Shown here in pieces: positions 7,992-17,921 of a stretch of DNA of 64,000 nt. The translations under genes and the position numbers were made by a program. The notes below the pieces were generated by a model. It saw only the letters and a list, made by a program, of their open reading frames with translations, did no database searches and was not told where the DNA came from. This stretch comes from Prevotellaceae bacterium UBA4361 (GTDB lineage Bacteria > Bacteroidota > Bacteroidia > Bacteroidales > Bacteroidaceae), in assembly GCA_002393575.1 (NCBI GenBank), contig DGSN01000023.1:17924-81923 (forward strand), written 5' to 3'. The number at the start of each line of letters is the position of its first letter. The stretch's first letter is position 1.

Positions 7992-8459
7992 ATGGATAAT
8001 ACAAAAAGAAAAGTTGAAGAGTTGATGACTGCTATCGATAGGATAGTAGATAGTAGAGAATCAAAGGCAGACATCTTCGGATTTGATGAAGAGCGAGAGG
8101 GATTGAAGGAAAAACTGGGGATTTCCACACATAATCCACAGCAAGTATACAATCTCTTTTATGGAAATATTCAATCGTTCTTATCTAATATCCTTCCTAA
8201 GGATGCCGCAATAAATGGCCCCATAAGGAATTTGGTATGCACACTGTTATCTCATCACGAAAAGGAAAAAATCACATCGGGTAAAAGAGGAGCTGATTCT
8301 AGGATGGCATCAAATGAAGATATGGAGGAACTTATTGATATTTTTTATAAATGGTCAGAAACACCAAACGACTTGTTTGGATTGGCAAATATTCTACTAG
8401 AAAGGAATAAGGAGCTAAAATATATTCCCGAAGATAGAACATTGCAAGATTACGTTTAA
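7992..8459 (+). CDS. Unknown 155-residue protein, partner of the HTH-ImmA gene
   Basis: I recognise no family. It is hydrophilic and mostly helical by composition, without signal peptide or membrane segment; a central 'INGPIRNLVCTLLSHHEKEK' precedes a helical C-terminus. It starts two bases after the HTH-ImmA stop and ends 26 bases before hsdM, so it belongs to the island's defence operon. A toxin neutralised by the upstream protease, or an accessory to the restriction system, would both fit; neither is shown. Confidence 0.75.
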   Translation: MDNTKRKVEELMTAIDRIVDSRESKADIFGFDEEREGLKEKLGISTHNPQQVYNLFYGNIQSFLSNILPKDAAINGPIRNLVCTLLSHHEKEKITSGKRGADSRMASNEDMEELIDIFYKWSETPNDLFGLANILLERNKELKYIPEDRTLQDYV

Positions 8460-8485
8460 TAATATCTATTGTTTATCTATTCAAA

Positions 8486-11275
8486 ATGAACAAGCAACAA
8501 TTAGCAGCAAAAATATGGGCATCTGCTAATAAGATGCGGTCGAAGATAGAAGCTAATGAATATAAGGACTATATTCTGGGCTTTATCTTCTATAAGTTCC
8601 TTTCGGACAATGAAGTTCGACACTTAAAAGAGAAGGCATATTGGTCAGATGAGGACATCAAGAATGATCTCAATGACCAGGATAAGGAGACTGTGCGCTA
8701 TTGTCAGGACAACCTTGGTTACTTTATCTCCTATGACAATCTGTTCTCCACATGGCTTAGTATAGGTGTGGATTTCAGTGTTTCGAATGTAACGGATGCT
8801 TTAAATGCGTTTACCACTCACATCAGTTCCGAACCTAACAAACGGCGTGTTTTCAAAGATATTTTCAAGACGCTTTCTGATGGAATTACCAATTTGGGTG
8901 GCACACCTGCAGATCGTACAAAAGCCATTGTGAAGCTTATTCGACTTATCAAAGATATTCCAACTGACGGAAGCCAAGATTATGATGTGCTGGGATTCAT
9001 TTACGAATATCTGATTGAAAACTTTGCAGCCAACGCCGGGAAAAAAGCTGGTGAGTTCTACACACCTCACGAGGTAGCTACACTTATGGCAGAGATTGTT
9101 GCCGACCACCTTAAGAATCGTGAGAAGATCTCAATCTATGACCCAACGAGTGGTTCTGGTTCATTGCTAATCAATATCGGTAAAGCTGTTGCCAAGTATA
9201 AGAAAGACAAATCCCAGGTAACGTATTATGCCCAAGAGTTGAAAAAGAATACGTACAACCTAACACGAATGAATCTTGTTATGCGTGGTATCGATGCAGA
9301 CAATATCATAGTTCGTTGCGGTGACACATTGGAAGATGACTGGCCTTTTTTCAATGAAAATGAGGAAGGAAAGATTATCGAAGAAACCTATTCCAAACAG
9401 ACCGTTGACGCCGTTGTAAGCAATCCCCCCTATTCCCAGAGTTGGAATCCTAAGGGCAAAAAGGAGGATCCTCGTTTCAAGGAATACGGTTTAGCACCTC
9501 GTGGTAAAGCTGACTATGCTTTCCTTTTGCACGATTTGTGTCATATCGAAGATGACGGCATTGTAACCATTGTTCTTCCTCATGGCGTACTATTCCGCCC
9601 AGGTGATGACTATAATATCCGCAAGAATCTGATAGACAATAACAATATAGATGCCATCATTGGCTTACCTGCAGATATTTTCTTTGGAACAGGTATTGCT
9701 ACACTTATCATGGTGTTGAAACGCAATCGCCCTACTACTGATGTGCTTTTTGTTGACGCCTCCAAACTATCGGTAAAAGATGGAAAGAAAAACAAACTCA
9801 CAGCCTCTGACATTCGCCGAATAGCCGACACTGTCATCAATCGTACTGTAACACCGAAATTCTCATGTTTGGTAAGCCGCAAAACTATTCGTGAAGATAA
9901 CGATTATAACCTCAACTTCCCACGTTATGTAGATTCTTCTGATGCTCTTGAAACTTGGGATGCCTATGGAATCATGTATGGCGGTATACCCAATCATGAG
10001 ATTGACATTTTGAACAAATACTGGCAAACATTCCCTTCACTTCGTACTGATCTGTTTACCCCTAAGAATGGCACACCTTGTTCTTATCTCACTACTAAAG
10101 ACGTGAACCAAAGTATGAGGAAGAATACAGATGTTGCAAAATGGGAATCCTCGATACAAGATAATCTTAAATCGTTGCCTGAATATCTCGACAGCCGCAT
10201 TATTGATAAGATGTTTGATTTGGACATTTACCAAGAAGAAAGTATTCTTGCAGAGGATTTGTATAACCGTTATAATGGTTGTCCACTCGTTGATAGATAT
10301 GATGCCTATCAGCTTCTTGACAACCAATGGACGGGTATCTATACTGACCTTGAAATGCTGCAAACCGAAGGCTTCCAGGCTGCCAGGCTTGTTGACCCTA
10401 ATATGGTGATTAAGAAATCGAACAAAGAAGAAGAGGATAAGGAAATCCAGAAAGGATGGAAAGGGCATATTTTCCCATTTGAGCTTGTGCAGAAGAATCT
10501 GCTGAAAGATGAATACGAAACTTTGCAGCAAAAAAGAGAAGAATTGGATTGTGCCATCGCTTCATTTGCCGACTTGATACAGGAGATGACAGAAGAGGAT
10601 AAAGAAACTTATCTCAATGATGATAATACAGAGTTTGATATGAGTAAGGTGGACGACGGTCTCAATGAAGCACTCAATGCTATTGAATCTGAAGAGCTTG
10701 ATGTCCTGAACAATTATATTGCATTGTTAGACGGAAGGGCAAAGAAACAAGAAAAGATTGCTTTTATAGCCGCCAATCCTGCAGCAGATTGGACAGCTAT
10801 TGAACCTTCGAAGGATGGAACCTATTCCAAAAAGAACATACAGCAACGAATGAATGATATTCGCTTTGGATATCAATTTCCGGAAAATAGTATTGAATGG
10901 GTATTGATTCAGGTTGTATCAAAAACAGAGAAGGTAAAGACTCTGAAAAAAGAAATCTCTGCCAGAGAGAAAAACTTGCATGAGCATACTAAATCAACCA
11001 TTGAGAATCTTTCTGATGCTCAGGTTATAATGCTGCTGCATGAAAAATGGGTACGTCCACTTCATGAACATTTGTTGTCTATACCTCAGACAATCATAGA
11101 TGATTTGACAACTAAAGTGACTGCACTTGCTGCCAAATATGAAACAGGTTTGATGGAAGTAGAACAGAAAATAGATGAAGCAAGTAAGGACCTTTCCTCA
11201 ATGCTCAAAGAACTAACAGGGGCTGAGTTTGATATGCAAGCATATGGTGAACTTGAAAAACTTTTAAATCACTAA
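8486..11275 (+). CDS. hsdM: Type I restriction-modification methyltransferase subunit (HsdM)
   Basis: 929 residues. HsdM N-terminal domain ('LAAKIWASANKMRSKIEANE'), then an N6-adenine methyltransferase domain with the SAM motif 'DPTSGSGSLL' (Asp219) and catalytic 'NPPY' (Asn313), preceded by 'GEFYTPHEVATLM'. It methylates adenine on both strands of the site chosen by HsdS. It is much longer than the usual 500-residue HsdM: residues from about 560 on form a Lys/Glu-rich, largely helical extension, probably coiled coil. HsdS follows after 3 bases. Confidence 0.93.
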   Translation: MNKQQLAAKIWASANKMRSKIEANEYKDYILGFIFYKFLSDNEVRHLKEKAYWSDEDIKNDLNDQDKETVRYCQDNLGYFISYDNLFSTWLSIGVDFSVSNVTDALNAFTTHISSEPNKRRVFKDIFKTLSDGITNLGGTPADRTKAIVKLIRLIKDIPTDGSQDYDVLGFIYEYLIENFAANAGKKAGEFYTPHEVATLMAEIVADHLKNREKISIYDPTSGSGSLLINIGKAVAKYKKDKSQVTYYAQELKKNTYNLTRMNLVMRGIDADNIIVRCGDTLEDDWPFFNENEEGKIIEETYSKQTVDAVVSNPPYSQSWNPKGKKEDPRFKEYGLAPRGKADYAFLLHDLCHIEDDGIVTIVLPHGVLFRPGDDYNIRKNLIDNNNIDAIIGLPADIFFGTGIATLIMVLKRNRPTTDVLFVDASKLSVKDGKKNKLTASDIRRIADTVINRTVTPKFSCLVSRKTIREDNDYNLNFPRYVDSSDALETWDAYGIMYGGIPNHEIDILNKYWQTFPSLRTDLFTPKNGTPCSYLTTKDVNQSMRKNTDVAKWESSIQDNLKSLPEYLDSRIIDKMFDLDIYQEESILAEDLYNRYNGCPLVDRYDAYQLLDNQWTGIYTDLEMLQTEGFQAARLVDPNMVIKKSNKEEEDKEIQKGWKGHIFPFELVQKNLLKDEYETLQQKREELDCAIASFADLIQEMTEEDKETYLNDDNTEFDMSKVDDGLNEALNAIESEELDVLNNYIALLDGRAKKQEKIAFIAANPAADWTAIEPSKDGTYSKKNIQQRMNDIRFGYQFPENSIEWVLIQVVSKTEKVKTLKKEISAREKNLHEHTKSTIENLSDAQVIMLLHEKWVRPLHEHLLSIPQTIIDDLTTKVTALAAKYETGLMEVEQKIDEASKDLSSMLKELTGAEFDMQAYGELEKLLNH

Positions 11276-11278
11276 GTT

Positions 11279-12457
11279 ATGGGAAAAATACCACAAAGTA
11301 GATTTAAGGGTAATGATGAAGAGTGGCTTGAGACTCAACTCTCAAAGATAACTACCCGTATTAATAGAAAGAACGAAGATTTAAAAACAGATCGAGTCCT
11401 TACTATTTCTGCCCAATATGGGCTTATTGGCCAAAATGATTTTTTCAACAGAAGAATAGCAAGCAACAATATACAAAGCTATTTTTTAATGAAGAAAGGT
11501 GAGTTCGCTTATAACAAAAGTTATTCTAGCGAGTATCCCGTTGGTGCTGTAAAACGCTTGAAATTGTATGATTTAGGAGTATTGTCAACTCTCTATATTC
11601 TTTTTTCGATTGAAGATGAGGCTTTGGCAGAGTGGATTGAATCTTTTTTCGAATCAGACAAATGGCATAAAGAGGTTGTCAAACGCGCATCGGAGGGAGC
11701 AAGAAACCATGGCTTGCTAAATATTTCACCGACAGATTTCTTTGAACTTCCTTTCTGTTTTCCATCCACTCCGGAAGAGCAACAAGAAATCGCGAAGTTT
11801 TTTTCACGGCTGGATACACTGATTGCGGCAGAAGACAAAAAACTCTCCAGATTGAAAAATATGAAAGCTGCATCACTTGAGAAGATGTTTCCTAAACTAG
11901 ACGAAACCATCCCACAGGTAAGGTTTAATGGTTTTACGGGAGATTGGGCAGAAAAATATATTGGTGAGTGTTTTTCTGAGAGGAAAGAACGTTCGGGAAA
12001 AGGAGAGATGATTTCTGTTACCATCAATTCTGGAGTAAGAAAAGCAAAGGAACTTGATAGAACAGTTCACATCGGTGATACATCTGATTATAAGGTTGTG
12101 AGAGAAGGAGATATTGCATATAATTCGATGCGAATGTGGCAAGGTGCAAGTGGTTATTCTCCCTATGATGGTATACTAAGCCCTGCATATACTGTTATAA
12201 CTCCACGAGAAAATATAGACTCTCGATTCTTTGCTTGTCTCTTTAAGACCAAACAAATGATTCATATTTTTGAACTCAATTCGCAAGGTCTAACATCCGA
12301 CACGTGGAACCTTAAATATAATAAGTTAAAGGACATTGCCGTCAGGTTTCCTCTTGACAAAAAAGAACAAATTTACATTGCCAACTTCTTCTCCCGTCTC
12401 GATACTCTTATTACTGCACAGGAGCAAAAACTCAACAAGTTGCGCTCTCTGAAGTAA
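11279..12457 (+). CDS. hsdS: Type I restriction-modification specificity subunit (HsdS), 3' end cut short
   Basis: 392 residues with two target-recognition domains (about 1-165 and 205-360), each followed by a conserved spacer helix ('FFSRLDTLIAAEDKKLSRLK' in the first). The first spacer ends 'ASLEKMFPK'. The second ends 'LRSLK' and stops, but the codons after the TAA read on in frame as SFLEKMFVNVQN then TAA. The stop at 12455-12457 therefore looks like a recent nonsense mutation removing 13 residues. The second conserved helix is nearly complete, so function may survive. Specificity cannot be read. Confidence 0.9.
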   Translation: MGKIPQSRFKGNDEEWLETQLSKITTRINRKNEDLKTDRVLTISAQYGLIGQNDFFNRRIASNNIQSYFLMKKGEFAYNKSYSSEYPVGAVKRLKLYDLGVLSTLYILFSIEDEALAEWIESFFESDKWHKEVVKRASEGARNHGLLNISPTDFFELPFCFPSTPEEQQEIAKFFSRLDTLIAAEDKKLSRLKNMKAASLEKMFPKLDETIPQVRFNGFTGDWAEKYIGECFSERKERSGKGEMISVTINSGVRKAKELDRTVHIGDTSDYKVVREGDIAYNSMRMWQGASGYSPYDGILSPAYTVITPRENIDSRFFACLFKTKQMIHIFELNSQGLTSDTWNLKYNKLKDIAVRFPLDKKEQIYIANFFSRLDTLITAQEQKLNKLRSLK

Positions 12458-12503
12458 TCATTCCTTGAAAAAATGTTTGTCAACGTTCAAAACTAATTCT
12501 GCT

Positions 12504-15500
12504 ATGTACGAATACGAACACGAACTTCCGTTTGAAAAAGATTTAGTCAATCTGCTTGTTAAAGAGAAAGGCTGGGTGGATGATGTTTTTATAAATCCAT
12601 CGGAAGAGGACTTGATAAAGAACTGGGCAAACATAGTCTTTAACAATAACCGCAAGCCAGAACGTTTGAGTGACTATCCACTGACCAAAGGTGAGATAGA
12701 GCAACTCTTGGAGCAAATTAATAACGCCGCCACTCCATTGCAGAAAAACGAGTTGATTACGAATGGGGAGTTGATGATAGTACGTGATAACCCTGAGCAT
12801 AAAGAAATGCTCGGAAAGACAGTTACACTATACATTTTCGACCGCAACGAAATAGCCCGTGGTAGATCGAAATACCAGATAGCCCGTCAACCGAAATTCC
12901 CTACAGTTGACCCCATCATGCGAGACAGAAGGGGCGATGTAATGCTACTAATTAATGGCTTACCTGTCATTCATGTTGAACTGAAAAGTTCAAAGGTTAA
13001 TCTACATACAGCTGTAGAACAGTTACAAACCTACAGCGACTTGGGCATATATAGCAAGGGCCTTTTCTCACTCGTTCAAATCTTTGTGGCAATGAAACCA
13101 GAAGATATGTGTTATCTTGCCAATCCAGGTATGGGCATTAAGTTCAATAAAGACTATATCTTCAAATGGGCAGATGCCGATAATAATCCTCAGACACACT
13201 GGAAGTATATCGCTGAGACCTTTCTTTCTATACCGATGGCCCACCAGCTGATTGGCTATTATACAGTAGCAGACAAGGGCGACAACACTTTGAAAGTGCT
13301 GCGTTCATACCAATACTATGCTGCCGACAGAATAGCGAAAAAAGTTGAACTAGTCAACCGAATGCATTGGGATGGAAACGACATTTATGGTGGTTTCATA
13401 GAACATACTACTGGAAGCGGTAAAACGCTCACAAGTTTCAAGGCTGCACAACTCATCGCAAAACGCCAATTGGCAGACAAGGTGGTATTTCTTGTTGACC
13501 GCATAGAACTTGGTCTACAATCAAGTGAAGAATACGCTAATTTTACAGATACTACGATTGACATTCATGATACGGAGGACACCGATTCGCTGATTGGAAA
13601 ACTAAAGTCGCCCGCAGAAGACGGTGAAATTCTTATCGTTACTTCCATCCAGAAACTTAGCCGTATTCGTCGGGACAATACAAAGAAAGCAGATATTGAC
13701 AAAATTAACTCCAAGCATATTGTCATCATTGTGGATGAGTGTCATCGAAGTACATTCGGTGACATGCTTATCAACATCAAGCAGACACTCGACCATGCGA
13801 TATTCTTTGGATTCTCAGGAACACCCATACGCGATGAGAATAGTCACGAAGGAATGACAACTGCAGATGTTTTCGGCAAATTGCTACATCGTTACAGCAT
13901 TGCCGACGGCATACGAGACCACAACGTGTTGGGGTTTGACCCTTATATGGTGGAAACTTACCCAGAGTTTGATGTACGTCAGGCCATTGCTTTCGATAAA
14001 GCTAATTTCACATCCGAGGCAGACGCGTTTGCCAACGAACGGACAAAAAAAATCTATCTGAAGTATATGAACGATGTACCAATGGCTGGGTACAAAGATG
14101 ATACAGGTATTTATCACAAAGGGATAGAGGATGAATTCAATGCCATCAATTATGACACAGACAAACATCGGCGTGCTGTGGTATCAGACATCAAAAGGAA
14201 ATGGATGCACAACAGCCTTGGGAATAAATATCATGCAATTTTGGCTACTTCTGGTATTGCAGAAGCGGTAGATTATTACCACTTACTTAAAGAAGAAATG
14301 CCACACTTGAAGATAACATGTCTGTTTGACCCCGGGAACTTTAGTGGCGATGAAGATGAAGATGGCAATAGGCGCAGACTCACTCAGGCAGAGAAAGAAT
14401 TAGCTCTTGTCGAAATTTTTAAGGATTACAAGCAGAACTTCGGAGTAGAATACAGGTTGGCACAGCACAAGAGTTTCAAGAAAAATCTTGCACAACGACT
14501 CGCTCACAAGAAACCATACCAGAACATCGAACCAGAGATGCAATTAAACATCCTTGTGGTGGTATGGCAAATGTTAACTGGTTACGACTCCAAATGGGTC
14601 AATACACTATATTTAGACAAAGAATTACGGAACGAGCATCTAATTCAAGCTTTTTCACGCACAAACCGATTGAATGGCATCGACAAGCAGAATGGTATCA
14701 TTCGATACTACCGTTATCCTCATTCAATGAGGCGCAATGTGAAGGATGCTTTTAAGCTCTATTCTGGAGATAAACCCTACGACCTTTTTGTACTGAAACT
14801 GCCCGATAATTTGAGCAGATTAAATCAGAAATTCATAGATATTCGTGACTTGTTTAACGATTGTGGCATTGAGAACTTTGAACGACTACCGGAAGAGCAG
14901 GCAGATAAGGCTATGTTTGCTAAGCATTTTCAAGATATCAATAAATACCTGTATGCTTCCCGGCTGCAAGGGTTCGCATGGGACAATCTCAATCCTACCA
15001 TGCCTGATGGAAGTACGATAGAAGTGATGATTGATGAAGAAACATACAACATTCTTCTTCAACGTTATCATGAATTGGCAACAGGTGGTGGCGGAGGTGG
15101 CGACGAGATTCAATATGACATAGACACCCAAATATCAGAATTGGCAACTGGTAAGATTAACACAGACTACATGAACGCTAATTTTACAAAATATGTGCGT
15201 TCACTGCAAGCTAATGCTCCAACAGAAGAACAACAAAAGCTTCTTAATAGTCTTCATAAATCGTTTGCTACGCTTTCTCAAGAAGAACAGGCGTATGCCA
15301 ACGTTTTCTTGACTGACTTCTTGAATGGTGACATACAGTTAGAGGAGGGAAAATCCTTTCATGACTATATTGTAGAATATCAAACCAGAGCACGTGACAA
15401 TCGTACACAACGCTTTGCAGATGCACTCGGATTAGATATAGAGTCGTTGCGTGATGCAATGAGAAATGTGGTTTCTGAGTCGGGCATTACAAACGCATTG

Positions 15501-16184
15501 TTGAAACCCATCAAAGATTCGATGGACTTGCAAAAAGCAAAAGGGTATTTAGAAGCGCAAGAAGGTGCTCCGCTGTCATTGCGTAAGGTCGTGACGAAGG
15601 TAGATGATTTGCTAAGAAAATTTATCTTACAAGGTGGTTTTGAAATCAGAGATGATACAGAGCACAAAATCCCAGTTATACAGATGTATTCTCAACATGA
15701 AGAGGAAGATGGAAAGATGATGGCTGCGGAGCCGTTTGAGTGCTACAAATGGAGTCGCTTTGACCAAGACATTATTGATTTCTTTGGTGGAGATAAGACT
15801 ATAATTGTTGGGTGTACCAAGAACAAGAAGCAGAAAGAATGGATTCTCTCGCATAACATATATAATGTAAGGTTAGGTAAGACTAAGGGGTCAATGGAAA
15901 AGCACAAAGAGATGTTTGGAAGAACGTCTCTGTTGGTTCTTTATGAATTCGGTAAAACCGATAAACTTTCAGCCTATACCATTACAGGACATAAGGAGAT
16001 GGGGAAGGAAGAACTGATGGCAATGGACTATCCCAACAAAAATCCACGCAAGAGTTACATGACCTTCTCTATAGAACCGCTTGAAATAGATTTAAGCTTT
16101 TTGGCTAATCACCGTCTAATAGAGAAGCTGATAGACATAAATCCTGACAATGAAAAGGGAACGCCTATATTTATAGAACCGTGA
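12504..16184 (+). CDS. hsdR: Type I restriction endonuclease subunit (HsdR)
   Basis: 1226 residues. An N-terminal PD-(D/E)xK nuclease domain ('GDVMLLINGLPVIHVELKSS') is followed by a superfamily 2 helicase motor: Walker A 'GSGKT' (Lys307), DECH box (Asp411) and motif III 'GFSGTP'. It translocates DNA and cuts far from unmethylated sites. An in-frame start at 12465 exists but would encode the remains of the hsdS tail region in another frame; ATG 12504 opens with the typical 'MYEYEHELPFE'. There is no clear Shine-Dalgarno, as usual in this phylum. Confidence 0.92.
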   Translation: MYEYEHELPFEKDLVNLLVKEKGWVDDVFINPSEEDLIKNWANIVFNNNRKPERLSDYPLTKGEIEQLLEQINNAATPLQKNELITNGELMIVRDNPEHKEMLGKTVTLYIFDRNEIARGRSKYQIARQPKFPTVDPIMRDRRGDVMLLINGLPVIHVELKSSKVNLHTAVEQLQTYSDLGIYSKGLFSLVQIFVAMKPEDMCYLANPGMGIKFNKDYIFKWADADNNPQTHWKYIAETFLSIPMAHQLIGYYTVADKGDNTLKVLRSYQYYAADRIAKKVELVNRMHWDGNDIYGGFIEHTTGSGKTLTSFKAAQLIAKRQLADKVVFLVDRIELGLQSSEEYANFTDTTIDIHDTEDTDSLIGKLKSPAEDGEILIVTSIQKLSRIRRDNTKKADIDKINSKHIVIIVDECHRSTFGDMLINIKQTLDHAIFFGFSGTPIRDENSHEGMTTADVFGKLLHRYSIADGIRDHNVLGFDPYMVETYPEFDVRQAIAFDKANFTSEADAFANERTKKIYLKYMNDVPMAGYKDDTGIYHKGIEDEFNAINYDTDKHRRAVVSDIKRKWMHNSLGNKYHAILATSGIAEAVDYYHLLKEEMPHLKITCLFDPGNFSGDEDEDGNRRRLTQAEKELALVEIFKDYKQNFGVEYRLAQHKSFKKNLAQRLAHKKPYQNIEPEMQLNILVVVWQMLTGYDSKWVNTLYLDKELRNEHLIQAFSRTNRLNGIDKQNGIIRYYRYPHSMRRNVKDAFKLYSGDKPYDLFVLKLPDNLSRLNQKFIDIRDLFNDCGIENFERLPEEQADKAMFAKHFQDINKYLYASRLQGFAWDNLNPTMPDGSTIEVMIDEETYNILLQRYHELATGGGGGGDEIQYDIDTQISELATGKINTDYMNANFTKYVRSLQANAPTEEQQKLLNSLHKSFATLSQEEQAYANVFLTDFLNGDIQLEEGKSFHDYIVEYQTRARDNRTQRFADALGLDIESLRDAMRNVVSESGITNALLKPIKDSMDLQKAKGYLEAQEGAPLSLRKVVTKVDDLLRKFILQGGFEIRDDTEHKIPVIQMYSQHEEEDGKMMAAEPFECYKWSRFDQDIIDFFGGDKTIIVGCTKNKKQKEWILSHNIYNVRLGKTKGSMEKHKEMFGRTSLLVLYEFGKTDKLSAYTITGHKEMGKEELMAMDYPNKNPRKSYMTFSIEPLEIDLSFLANHRLIEKLIDINPDNEKGTPIFIEP

Positions 16185-16200
16185 TATAGTTAATTGTTTT

Positions 16201-17700
16201 ATGACCATACAAGAAATAACAACCCGGAAAGAAGACCAAACATTTGATTGCAAGAGCATTCAAATAGAGCCGAAGGCATTGGCTGTGCCCATCGTGGCAT
16301 TTGCCAATGCTGATGGGGGTGTGATTGCCATTGGTGTGTCGGATAAGACTCGGAAGATTGAAGGAGTTGATCAGCATACTGAGAAACTCAATGAGTTACT
16401 ACGAGTGCCGTTTGATTTCTGCAATCCATCGGTTCCAGTGACATGCTCATACCTGCCTTGCACAGATAAGGATGGTAATGAGAACCGTATCTTGTTGATG
16501 GAGATTCCTGCCAGTTCGAGCCTACACACTAATCAGGCAGATGAAGCATTCATGCGTGTTGGCGATAAGAGTCGGAAACTCACCTTTGATGAACGAGTGC
16601 AATTGATGTATGACAAGGGCGAACGATACTACGAAGATACGGCTGTGTATGGGGCAACCATCGATGATATTGACATGGATGCTGTTGCCGAATATGCCAA
16701 ATTAGTTGGATATGGGAAAAGTCCATTACAATACTTGCGAGAGAACAATGGTTTTGTGAAGACCAACAAGAATGGTGAAGAGGATGTGAGCACTGCTTGC
16801 ATTCTTCTCTTTGGTAAGTATCCACAGAAGTTCTTCCCTCGTGCCCGTACTCGCTTCATTCGCTATGAGGGTGTTGACGAGAAGGTGGGCGCAGAGATGA
16901 ACGTCATCAAAGATGTTACATTTGAGGGAACTATCTTGAACCAGGTCAAGAAGACGATTGAGTTTATCGAGACCCAAGTTAGAGAACATACATTCTTAGG
17001 GCAACATGCGCAATTTGTAACAAAACGTGACTACCCTGAATTCGTCATTCAAGAGATGACGGTCAATGCTTGCTGCCATCGAGCCTACAACATCAAGGGT
17101 ACGGAAATACAAATCAAAATGTTTGATGATCGCTTGGTTTTTGAGTCCCCAGGTAAGCTTCCTGGACAGGTGAAACCAACCAATATCCGGCATACCCACT
17201 TTTCTCGTAATCCCAAGATAGCAGCTTTCCTCAAAGCATATCGTTTTGTGAAGGAGTTCGGCGAGGGCTTTGACCGTATCTGTCGTGAGCAGGAGGCTAA
17301 TGGTGCAAATGTCCCATCTTTCAGAACTGACGAGTTCATCTTGAAGATTACAGTGCCAAAGGTAGCAGAAAACGTACAGAAGCAAATTGGAAATGTAACA
17401 GATAATGGCGGAAAGGTAGCAGAAAACCTTAATAGGGTAGCAGAAAGGGTAGCAGAAAACCATGACAAGGTCACAGAAAAGTTGAGAGAAAAGGCTGCTG
17501 CGTTAGGAGAGACATTAACAGCTAATAGAATCAAGATACTAGAACTGATGATGGAAGACCCGTATATATCAAGAGCAGACTTGGCAAATAATGTTGGAAT
17601 TAGCGAAACTTCGATTTACCGCAATATCGAAGCCATGCGTGGTAAGTATCTCCGTCGAGTAGGCCCAGATAAAGGTGGCTTTTGGGAAATAATAGTGTAA
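16201..17700 (+). CDS. AlbA_2 (Schlafen/AAA_4-like) putative transcriptional regulator
   Basis: 499 residues. The N-terminal AlbA_2 domain is seen in 'KEDQTFDCKSI' and 'AFANADGGVIAIGVSD'; a middle ATPase-like region ('VIQEMTVNACCHRAYNIKG') matches the RecG-like helicase/HATPase_c_4 family; residues about 395-430 form an alpha-helical stretch with repeated VAEN/VAER units; a winged helix ends the protein ('ISRADLANNVGISETSIYRN'). Such genes often ride with type I systems in Bacteroidota islands, possibly as a regulator or extra defence factor. It lies 16 bases after hsdR and is the last gene of the operon. Confidence 0.82.
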   Translation: MTIQEITTRKEDQTFDCKSIQIEPKALAVPIVAFANADGGVIAIGVSDKTRKIEGVDQHTEKLNELLRVPFDFCNPSVPVTCSYLPCTDKDGNENRILLMEIPASSSLHTNQADEAFMRVGDKSRKLTFDERVQLMYDKGERYYEDTAVYGATIDDIDMDAVAEYAKLVGYGKSPLQYLRENNGFVKTNKNGEEDVSTACILLFGKYPQKFFPRARTRFIRYEGVDEKVGAEMNVIKDVTFEGTILNQVKKTIEFIETQVREHTFLGQHAQFVTKRDYPEFVIQEMTVNACCHRAYNIKGTEIQIKMFDDRLVFESPGKLPGQVKPTNIRHTHFSRNPKIAAFLKAYRFVKEFGEGFDRICREQEANGANVPSFRTDEFILKITVPKVAENVQKQIGNVTDNGGKVAENLNRVAERVAENHDKVTEKLREKAAALGETLTANRIKILELMMEDPYISRADLANNVGISETSIYRNIEAMRGKYLRRVGPDKGGFWEIIV

Positions 17701-17726
17701 ACTTGAACGATTTGGGTGTTATAAAT

Positions 17727-17766
17727 AAAAAGGCCGCATAAACTATTCTTTATGAAGCCTTTTTGT
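17727..17766 (+). terminator. Terminator of the island defence operon
   Basis: Stem aaaaaggc-cgcataaa / tttatga-agccttttt with loop ctattc and a T run. Confidence 0.75.
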
Positions 17767-17870
17767 TCAATTTAGGAATGAAAAGTATGTTTTTAGGTTA
17801 GTGCATGCACCCCTCCCCCAAAGGGTTTATCGGTTGCACCACCAATCCATCAACGGAGAATTGCTATTTT

Positions 17871-17919
17871 TCGGATTCATAATCCGAAGGTCAAGGGTTC
17901 AAGTCCCTTTCTCGCTACA
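17871..17919. other. attR (49-bp repeat, right copy; orphan tRNA-Met 3' end)
   Basis: Identical over 49 bases to 5858-5906; the match stops on both sides. It is not a functional tRNA because the 5' half is missing. Confidence 0.9.
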
Positions 17920-17921
17920 AC

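Larger units (their letters stand above)
5858..17919. mobile_element. 12 kb tRNA-integrated genomic island (defence cargo)
   Basis: Bounded by a perfect 49-bp direct repeat: 5858-5906 (3' half of tRNA-Met plus two bases) and 17871-17919 (orphan tRNA fragment). Directly inside the left end lies the C-terminus of a tyrosine recombinase, as expected for an integrase next to attL. Cargo: an HTH-ImmA gene, an unknown gene, type I M, S and R genes and an AlbA_2 gene, all on the + strand. The DNA from 6600 to 8460 is visibly more AT-rich than its neighbours. With the integrase truncated, the island is probably immobile. Confidence 0.88.

Noticed and set aside
17871..17919. Second tRNA-Met gene
   Set aside because: Only the anticodon arm to the 3' end is present; the D-arm and 5' acceptor strand are missing, so it is an attachment-site copy.
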